Shown: positions 57,951 to 64,000 of the stretch, piece after piece
Layout: the number at the start of each line of letters is the position of its first letter
Position numbering within the stretch: position 1 is the stretch's first letter
Origin: Pseudomonas pudica
Lineage (GTDB): Bacteria; Pseudomonadota; Gammaproteobacteria; Pseudomonadales; Pseudomonadaceae
Direction of reading: 5' to 3'
Assembly: GCF_015680405.1 (NCBI RefSeq)
Contig: NZ_JADLJS010000016.1
Location: 1 to 64,000 of the forward strand
Length of the DNA: 64,000 nt
Program-made: the position numbers and the translations under genes
Notes under the pieces: generated by a model
Database searches by the model: none
What the model was told of the DNA's origin: nothing
Seen by the model: only the letters and a program-made list of their open reading frames with translations

Positions 57951-59066
57951 TCAGTTGGCAAGCAGGTAGCCGCTGCGGCACACCTGCTCGCCTGCGACAT
58001 GGGCGATGACCATGCCTGCGGTAGCCATGCGCCGTACGTTTCGTGCATAAAGCAGGCCGGGCTGGCTGTTGCGGATGGCAGTGACCCGGTCGCTGAGCGG
58101 GTCGATTACTTCAGCGATCAGCTGGCCCGCCTCCAGGTGCTGGCCTGGCCGGGCGTGGTACACCAGCAGCCCGCCCAGTGGCGTTATCACCGGTTCGACG
58201 GCGGCCAGCGGCGTGGCCGGGCAGCGCAAGGCGGGCAGGGCGGCTGCAGCTCCTTCGATGACCCCCGCATGGGTCAGGAAGTCGAGGATCGCCTGACAGT
58301 CCTTGCTGGCCAGGTCGTGGCTTACATCGGCCTGGCCGCGCAGCTCGACGGTGACCGAGCAGCAGCCCAGCGGAATCGGGAACCGTTTGCCAAAGCGTTG
58401 CTGCAACTGCCACCAGACCAGGCTGAAGCACTCATCGAACGACTGCCCGCCTGAGTCGGTAGCCAGCAGGCTGGCCTGGGCACCCAGGTAGCGGGCCAGC
58501 GGCTCGATCTGCGGCCAGGCGTCTGGCGTGGTGTACAGGTGCTCGACCGCCTCGAAGTCGCAGTGCAGGTCCAGCACCATGTCGGCATCGCAGGCAAGGC
58601 GCTGCAGTATCAGGCGTTGGGCTTGCAGCGGTGTGCGCGCCGGGTGTGCGTCCAGCCCGCGGCGCAGGTATTCGCGGATCAGCGCAAGGTTGTGCGCCGG
58701 GTCTTCGGTAAGGTGCTCTTCGATCTGGTCGCCGATGCTGTCCGAAAGGTCGACGAAGTTACGGTTGAAGTTCTCACCACTTTGCAGTTCGAAGCGCCCC
58801 AGCGGCGCATCCAGCAGCACTTGTTCCAGACCGACCGGGTTGGCCACCGGCACCAGGATGATTTCGCGTTGCAGGCGGCCTTGCTGTTCCAGTTCACCCA
58901 GGCGGCGCTTGAGGTGCCAGGCCACCAGCATGCCGGGCAGCTCGTCGGCATGCAGCGAGGCCTGGATATAGACTTTGCCGCCACCGCGAGGTCCGAAGTG
59001 GAAGCTGTGCAACTGGCGGGTGATACCCGGAACGGGCGAGAGCAGGTCGTGAGTTGAATGGTGCAT
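57951..59066 (-). CDS. Succinylglutamate desuccinylase/aspartoacylase-like protein (M14 family)
   Basis: Zinc-dependent hydrolase of 371 aa in the AstE/ASPA family. The zinc site is visible: H55-A-D-E-L (QASLHADELPG) near the N-terminus and DLHCD near residue 150. A C-terminal lipoyl-like barrel (PGQHLEAGQLIAEVIDPLSD) caps it. ATG 59066 follows AGGA. It sits between the DNA ligase and Lhr-Core genes, interrupting the repair cluster. Substrate not known; no arginine-catabolic neighbours. Confidence 0.85.
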   Translation of the reverse strand: MHHSTHDLLSPVPGITRQLHSFHFGPRGGGKVYIQASLHADELPGMLVAWHLKRRLGELEQQGRLQREIILVPVANPVGLEQVLLDAPLGRFELQSGENFNRNFVDLSDSIGDQIEEHLTEDPAHNLALIREYLRRGLDAHPARTPLQAQRLILQRLACDADMVLDLHCDFEAVEHLYTTPDAWPQIEPLARYLGAQASLLATDSGGQSFDECFSLVWWQLQQRFGKRFPIPLGCCSVTVELRGQADVSHDLASKDCQAILDFLTHAGVIEGAAAALPALRCPATPLAAVEPVITPLGGLLVYHARPGQHLEAGQLIAEVIDPLSDRVTAIRNSQPGLLYARNVRRMATAGMVIAHVAGEQVCRSGYLLAN

Positions 59067-59172
59067 GGTGGTCCTGGGTGCGTGGCGAAAACGGTCTGCG
59101 ACACGGGGCGGCACACAGATAGAAGCACAGTTTTTGGCCTTGCGCCTGCATCGGTGCCCTCCCGGTCACCGC

Positions 59173-59210
59173 GCTGGCTTCTTTGCGGGTTTAGCCGCGA
59201 AGAAGCCAGC
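59173..59210. repeat. Inverted repeat (REP-like) after the DNA ligase gene
   Basis: GCTGGCTTCTTTGCGG and CCGCGAAGAAGCCAGC form a 16-bp stem with one mismatch around a 6-nt loop, 18 bp after the ligase stop. Probably ends ligase transcription, which would put the aspartoacylase-like gene under another promoter. Confidence 0.7.
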
Positions 59211-59227
59211 ACGGTCCAGAAATGTTA

Positions 59228-60886
59228 TCAGGCCAACAGCGCCTGCAATGTGGCCAGGTCATCCGCTTCTTCCACTGGCTTGTCCAGCCGCCAGCGCAGC
59301 ATCCGCGGAAAACGCACGGCAATGCCGCTCTTGTGCCTCCTGGACAGGGCGATGCCCTCGAACCCAAGCTCGAACACCAGCGTTGGCGTCACGCTGCGTA
59401 CCGGCCCGAAAGTTTCAACCGTGGTCTTGCGGATGATGGCGTCGACCTTGCGCATTTCTTCGTCACTGAGCCCTGAATAGGCCTTGGCAAAGGGAACCAA
59501 TGCCCGCCCCGGCGTACCGGCTGGCGCGTCCCACACGGCGAAGGTGTAGTCGCTGTACAAGCTGGCCCGCCGGCCATGACCGCGCTGGGCATAGATCAGC
59601 ACGGCATCGACGCTGAACGGGTCGATCTTCCACTTCCACCACGTGCCCATGTCCTTGGTGCGCCCCACGCCATACAAGGCCTCGCGCTGCTTAAGCATCA
59701 GCCCTTCCACCCCCAGGCTGCGGGATTGTTCGCGCTGGCGGGCAAGGTCGGCCCAGTCCTGGCCTTCGAGCAGAGGCGAGAGCAACACCGGGGCCAATGG
59801 ATGCTGCTCAAGCACGTGTTCCAGCTGTTGGCGGCGTGCATGCTGCGGCCGGCTGCGCCAGTCCTCGCCTTGCCATTCCAGCAGGTCGTAGGCCTGCAGC
59901 ACGACCGGTGCGTCGCTCAACAGCTTCTTGCCCAAGGTCTTGCGCCCCAGGCGCTGCTGCAACATGGCAAAGGGTTGTACAGCCAGTTCATCTGCTGAAC
60001 CACCGGGTTTCCATACCAGGATCTCGCCATCGAGCACGACACCGTCGGGTAGCGTCTGCGCCAGGCTGTGCAATTCGGGGAAGCGTTCGGTGACCAGTTC
60101 CTCACCGCGCGACCAGACCCACAGCTGGCCTTCGCGCTTGACCACCTGGGCGCGAATGCCGTCCCATTTCCATTCGATCTGCCATTCGCTCGGCGGCCCG
60201 AGCAGTGCATCGAGCTGGTCGGTTGGTACCTGAAGGGGGTGGGCCAGAAAAAACGGGTAGGGCTGGCCGCCACGCTGGCTATGTTCATCGTCTGACTCCG
60301 GGGCTATCAGCCGTTGATAGCTGGCTGGCGTCGGGCGGTGGCTGATGTCGGTGTAGCCAACCAGACGCTGGGCCACGCGTTTGGCATCCAGCCCGGCCAG
60401 TTGCGCGAGGGCGCGAGTGACCAGCAGCTTCGATACGCCCACTCGAAAGCTGCCAGTGATGAGTTTCAGGCAGAGCATCAGGCTGGGTCGGTCCAGTTGG
60501 GCCCAAAGAGGCGGCAGGCGTTCCTGGATCTCCTCTACCGGCAACCCGCGCAATGGCAGTAGATGGGCTTCGACCCAGCGGGCGAGGCCGTCGTCGCCAG
60601 GGTGATGGCTTTCCGGTATCAGCAGGGAAATGGTTTCGGCCAGGTCGCCAACGGCCTGGTAGCATTCCTCGAACAGCCAGTCAGGCAGCCCCGCCAACCT
60701 GCCGGCCAGCTCCCGCAGCACGCGTGTAGGTACCAGTTGACGAGGGCGGCCGCCTGCCAGGAAGTACACCGCCCAGGCGGCATCCCCAGCCGGGGCGGTG
60801 CTGAAGTAGTCGCGCAGCGCCGTGAGCTTGGCAGTGCTGGAGGTGGTCGCATCCAGCCTCAGGTACAGCTCGGCGAATGCTTTCAT
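59228..60886 (-). CDS. ATP-dependent DNA ligase (cluster-associated)
   Basis: ATP-dependent DNA ligase of 552 aa. An N-terminal DNA-binding domain of about 200 residues precedes the adenylation domain with nucleotidyl-Lys in EWKWDGIRAQVVKREG near residue 238. Motifs III (VLDGEILVW), IV (EGLMLKQREALYGVGR) and V (WWKWKIDPF) are intact. An OB domain closes it. This is the stand-alone ligase associated with Lhr-Core, MPE and Exo, not LigD. Its start overlaps the exonuclease stop by 4 nt. Confidence 0.94.
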   Translation of the reverse strand: MKAFAELYLRLDATTSSTAKLTALRDYFSTAPAGDAAWAVYFLAGGRPRQLVPTRVLRELAGRLAGLPDWLFEECYQAVGDLAETISLLIPESHHPGDDGLARWVEAHLLPLRGLPVEEIQERLPPLWAQLDRPSLMLCLKLITGSFRVGVSKLLVTRALAQLAGLDAKRVAQRLVGYTDISHRPTPASYQRLIAPESDDEHSQRGGQPYPFFLAHPLQVPTDQLDALLGPPSEWQIEWKWDGIRAQVVKREGQLWVWSRGEELVTERFPELHSLAQTLPDGVVLDGEILVWKPGGSADELAVQPFAMLQQRLGRKTLGKKLLSDAPVVLQAYDLLEWQGEDWRSRPQHARRQQLEHVLEQHPLAPVLLSPLLEGQDWADLARQREQSRSLGVEGLMLKQREALYGVGRTKDMGTWWKWKIDPFSVDAVLIYAQRGHGRRASLYSDYTFAVWDAPAGTPGRALVPFAKAYSGLSDEEMRKVDAIIRKTTVETFGPVRSVTPTLVFELGFEGIALSRRHKSGIAVRFPRMLRWRLDKPVEEADDLATLQALLA

Positions 60887-61899
60887 GCGTCTGGCTCCGC
60901 GGCTACCACGTCATCTTCCTCGCCATACTCGGTCACGAAGGCGCGGGCATCGAGGCCTTGTTCGATGAGGTATCGCACCAGCACATTGACCGAGCCGTGG
61001 GTGACCATCACGCGTTCTGCGCCAGTCTGGCCGATGGCCCAGAGCAACCCCGGCCAATCGGCATGGTCCGAGAGCACGAAACCTCGGTCTACCCCGCGCC
61101 GGCGACGGGTGCCGCGCAACAGCATCCAGCCACTGGCAAAGGCATCGCTGTAGTCGCCGAAACGGCGCATCCAGCTGCTGCCACCCGCCGAAGGCGGTGC
61201 CAGGACCAGTGCCTGGCGCAGCAGCGGGTCGTTGCGTGGGATATCGCCGACATAGCGGGTTTGCGGAAGGTAGACGCCAGCGTCCCGGTACACCCGGTTG
61301 AGTGGTTCGACAGCGCCATGCACGAGGACAGGACCAATGTCGGCGTCCAGCCCGTGGAGGATTCTCTGGGCCTTGCCGAAGGCGTAGCAGAACAGCACGC
61401 TGGCTTTCCCCTGTTCGCTATTGGCGCGCCACCAGGTATTGATGCTGCTGAAGATCTCGCCCTGGCTGGGCCAACGGTAGATGGGCAGGCCAAAGGTCGA
61501 TTCAGTGATGAACGTGTGGCAGCGCACCGGTTCGAACGGCGTGCAGGTGCCGTCGGGTTCCACCTTGTAGTCGCCGGACGCGACCCAGACCTCACCCTGA
61601 TATTCCAGGCGCACTTGCGCCGAGCCCAGTACATGCCCGGCTGGGTGCAGGCTCAGGGTTACGCCATGGTGCAGCAGGCGTTCGCCGTAAGGCAGGGTTT
61701 GCAGGTCGATGTCCTGGCCCAGGCGGCTGCGCAGGATGCCGGCGCCTGGGGCGGCGGTGAGGTAGTGGCGGTTGCCGACGCGGGCATGGTCGCCGTGGCC
61801 GTGGGTGATGACGGCACGTTCCACTGGCCGCCAGGGATCGATGTAAAAATCACCTGGCGGACAGTACAGGCCTTCGGGGCGGGCGATGACGAGGTCCAT
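60883..61899 (-). CDS. Ligase-associated MBL-fold DNA exonuclease (Exo)
   Basis: Beta-lactamase-fold metallo-nuclease of 338 aa, related to SNM1/CPSF73 nucleases. The metal site is VITHGHGDHARVG (HxHxDH), with further ligands in SLHPAGHVLGSAQ and VASGDYK, and FVLSDHADW at the C-terminus. In P. putida this nuclease belongs to the Lhr-Core/MPE/Lig/Exo group. It is the first gene of the group on this strand and is coupled to the ligase. Confidence 0.92.
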   Translation of the reverse strand: MDLVIARPEGLYCPPGDFYIDPWRPVERAVITHGHGDHARVGNRHYLTAAPGAGILRSRLGQDIDLQTLPYGERLLHHGVTLSLHPAGHVLGSAQVRLEYQGEVWVASGDYKVEPDGTCTPFEPVRCHTFITESTFGLPIYRWPSQGEIFSSINTWWRANSEQGKASVLFCYAFGKAQRILHGLDADIGPVLVHGAVEPLNRVYRDAGVYLPQTRYVGDIPRNDPLLRQALVLAPPSAGGSSWMRRFGDYSDAFASGWMLLRGTRRRRGVDRGFVLSDHADWPGLLWAIGQTGAERVMVTHGSVNVLVRYLIEQGLDARAFVTEYGEEDDVVAAEPDA

Positions 61900-62005
61900 G
61901 GCATGGGTGCTGGCTTGGAGTTACCAGTTAGGAACCATGGTAGGGGCGGGAAGTTCGACTGGGAATGGTTGGGGCACAAGTTGGCCCCAACACAGATGCT
62001 ACTGC

Positions 62006-64000
62006 TTACTTCCCGGGTACCAACGTCAAACGCTGGTTGCCATATGCCCGCGCGAAGTTCTGCTGTTGCAGTGGCAGGCTCATGAAGCGCCCTTTGAACC
62101 AGGCGTCCAGCCCATCGCTGTAATGCTTGCTGGCCGGGTTGCCGGACTGCCCGCTGCTGGTCAGCACCTGCAATGGCTCGGCCTGGCCGAAGTCGACGAT
62201 CATCCGCGCCGAGGCCGGCAGGCGGGTGTCGAAATCCCTGCCCCAGGCGTATGGCGTCAAGGCCAGGGTGGTGAAGTCTCCACCGGCAGCCAGCGGCGAG
62301 CGGCCGAGGGCGTCGCCCAGGCCATGGTAGGCCGGTGCAGGCCAGCGGTACTGGTGCAGCTTGCCCCACTGCCAGGTGCGGCGGTCGGCGCCCAGTTGCG
62401 CGGTGCCAGCATCCACCGCGCCCGCCAGGCTGCGCGCTAGAATGGCCGGCTTGTCTTCTTTCTGCGGGGTGCTGCGGTCATCCCAGAATGGGCTGTCGTC
62501 GCGGCCCAGCAGGTGGTCGGCCTGTGCCGAGAACGACAACCGTGCATTGCTGACGAAAGCCTGCCATGCCGGGCCGGATTCCGGGCCCAGGTCGTCGAGG
62601 AAGGTTTGCCGGGCGACTTCCTGGAGGAACAGTTCGTACAGCGCGGCATCGGCCGATACAGGGCTCAGACGGCCATCAAAGGCCTTGAGTCGGGCCAGAG
62701 CGTCGCTGGCCTTGTCGCGCTGTGCGGCGGGCAGCGCATCGATCGCCTGCTTGAGCGGCTGGGCCATGCCTGGGGCATCAAACATCTGCTTGAGCTTGTC
62801 GGCCAGCAGGGTGGTGTGATCGTTCTGCAGGGCCATCAGGCTGCGGCTGTCGTGGCGGCCATTGCCGGCCAGCTGGGCCAGGCGTTCGGCGCGTTCGGGG
62901 TAGTACCAGGTGCTGGACAGCTGCATGCCATAGCCACGCGGAAGGCTGCGCTGGTTGGCGTGGCCGATCCAGCCGGCGGGCGGGTCCTGGTCGTAAGGGT
63001 GCAGCATCGGGTCGGCATAGCCGTCCCAGTCGTAGCGCCCGTCCCAGCCCGGCGAGGGCAGAAGGCCCTGGCCTTCACGGCGGTTGGGGTAGCGGCCACT
63101 GACTTGCCAGCCGATGTGTTCGGGTTCGGCGAAGACGAAGTTGAGCGCGGCGGCGCTCACCTCACGGGTGCTGTCGAAGGCATGTTCCACGTTCTTGGCG
63201 CGGGTCAGGTCGAACAAAGCATCCAGGCTGCGGTCGCCCTTGAACTGTGGCAGGTTCAGCGCCAGGCCCAGGCTGGCATTGCCTGGCTGGGCCAGCAGGG
63301 TGCCGTGACGGGTGTCGTACATCACCTCGCGCAGCGGGCGCTGGCCGCGGACGAAGAAGGTTTCGCTGCGGGCGCGGGCCGGCAGCCATTTGCCGTCGGC
63401 CAGATAGCTCAGCTGGCTGCCCTGGTGGCGCAGTTGCTCCAGGTACAGGTCCTGGTTATCGGCCATGACCGCGCTGCTGCTCCAGGCCAGCTTGCCGTTG
63501 TAGCCGGCCAGCACGATCGGCAAACCAGGCAGCGACAGGCCGGCGACCTGGTACTTGCCGGTGTGGATCTGCACCGGGCTAAGGGCCCAGGCGGCTCGGC
63601 TGTCGCTGGCCAGCAGGCTCTTGCCGCTGCGGCTGCGCTGCGGCGCCAGGGCCAGGTTGGCCGAGCCCGGGCTGCCCAGAAGGTCGAGGTCGGCCAGCTT
63701 CTGGCTGGCAGCCGCCAGGGCCGGCAGCCCCGGCAACTGGTTGGCCAGGTTCAGGCCCTTGAGCTTGTCCACTTCGGCTTCGGCCAACGGCTCGTCCGGT
63801 GCACCAGGCAGCAGCCAGGCCAGCTTGTCGCTGCCGGCTTTCTGCGCCAGGGTCAGGGCGCTCAGTTCTTCCTGAAGGTTCACCGACTGGCTGAAGGCAT
63901 ACAGGCTGAAGATCAGCGCCGAGTCTTCGGGCTTCCAGTATTCGGGGCGGTAGCCACTGCTGGCCAGGCCGGCGGGCAGTTTGTCGCGGTAGCGGAACAG
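62006..64000 (-). CDS. Penicillin acylase family protein, partial (5' end outside window)
   Basis: Ntn-hydrolase precursor; 664 residues are visible and the frame stays open to the window edge. The N-terminal Ser of the beta chain is likely in the [19 protein letters not shown] segment, followed by the [20 protein letters not shown] region and [12 protein letters not shown] nearer the end. Family members are periplasmic and cleave amide bonds (acyl-homoserine lactones or penicillins), the chain being self-cleaved at the Gly-Ser. Whether this one is a quorum-quenching acylase cannot be told from the visible part. Confidence 0.88.
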   Translation of the reverse strand: MFRYRDKLPAGLASSGYRPEYWKPEDSALIFSLYAFSQSVNLQEELSALTLAQKAGSDKLAWLLPGAPDEPLAEAEVDKLKGLNLANQLPGLPALAAASQKLADLDLLGSPGSANLALAPQRSRSGKSLLASDSRAAWALSPVQIHTGKYQVAGLSLPGLPIVLAGYNGKLAWSSSAVMADNQDLYLEQLRHQGSQLSYLADGKWLPARARSETFFVRGQRPLREVMYDTRHGTLLAQPGNASLGLALNLPQFKGDRSLDALFDLTRAKNVEHAFDSTREVSAAALNFVFAEPEHIGWQVSGRYPNRREGQGLLPSPGWDGRYDWDGYADPMLHPYDQDPPAGWIGHANQRSLPRGYGMQLSSTWYYPERAERLAQLAGNGRHDSRSLMALQNDHTTLLADKLKQMFDAPGMAQPLKQAIDALPAAQRDKASDALARLKAFDGRLSPVSADAALYELFLQEVARQTFLDDLGPESGPAWQAFVSNARLSFSAQADHLLGRDDSPFWDDRSTPQKEDKPAILARSLAGAVDAGTAQLGADRRTWQWGKLHQYRWPAPAYHGLGDALGRSPLAAGGDFTTLALTPYAWGRDFDTRLPASARMIVDFGQAEPLQVLTSSGQSGNPASKHYSDGLDAWFKGRFMSLPLQQQNFARAYGNQRLTLVPGK

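Overview
This is a high-GC stretch of core chromosome from a fluorescent Pseudomonas, most likely the P. putida group. The main reasons are the gene order aauR-aauS-aatPMQJ followed by a NEL-type leucine-rich-repeat gene and glpDRKF; the run argF / molybdoenzyme / grxD / bfr / bfd / peroxiredoxin / rnt / pyrC / motY / argG; and about a dozen copies of P. putida-style REP repeats (the TGTGGGAGCGGCC...GCGACACAAGGCCGCTCCCACA type and the CGCGGGnnn(A)CCCGC type) in the intergenic gaps. I see no tRNA or rRNA gene, CRISPR array, insertion sequence, integrase or prophage.

Layout. 1-5 kb: a siderophore-interacting ferric reductase and its PadR (YqjI-type) regulator, then a large class A penicillin-binding protein. 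5-15.5 kb: amino acid permease, single-subunit FMN glutamate-synthase-like protein, full-length Lhr helicase, Nudix hydrolase, MetR regulator and a secreted alpha/beta hydrolase. 15.7-22.9 kb: GlpM, then the acidic amino acid uptake module (AauSR two-component system plus AatJQMP ABC transporter) with a recognisable sigma54 promoter and AauR-type upstream site. 22.9-27 kb: a giant DUF6543-LRR-NEL protein whose catalytic-cysteine segment lies between two compensating frameshifts. 27.3-32.6 kb: glycerol catabolism (glpF, glpK, glpR, glpD). 32.9-44.7 kb: YbaK, argF with a coupled orphan ABC ATPase, an orphan molybdoenzyme, iron and redox genes (grxD, bfr, bfd, Prx), rnt-pyrC, motY, argG. 44.7-52 kb: a small membrane protein, an orphan BvgA-like response regulator, nth, an Rnf cluster lacking rnfB and rnfC, and metG. 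52-54.8 kb: apbC, a cold-shock protein, dcd and a small proline-rich protein. 54.8-61.9 kb: the nucleic-acid repair cluster (metallophosphoesterase, Lhr-Core helicase, ATP-dependent DNA ligase, MBL-fold exonuclease) interrupted by an aspartoacylase-like gene. From 62 kb: a penicillin acylase family protein running off the window.

Most of this is ordinary housekeeping sequence. The observations most worth following up are the doubly frameshifted NEL effector-like gene, the Rnf cluster without its two cofactor-rich soluble subunits, the interrupted Lhr/MPE/Lig/Exo cluster, and the ABC ATPase translationally coupled to argF with no visible transport partners. Many long open frames antisense to these genes are GC-driven shadows and are not annotated.
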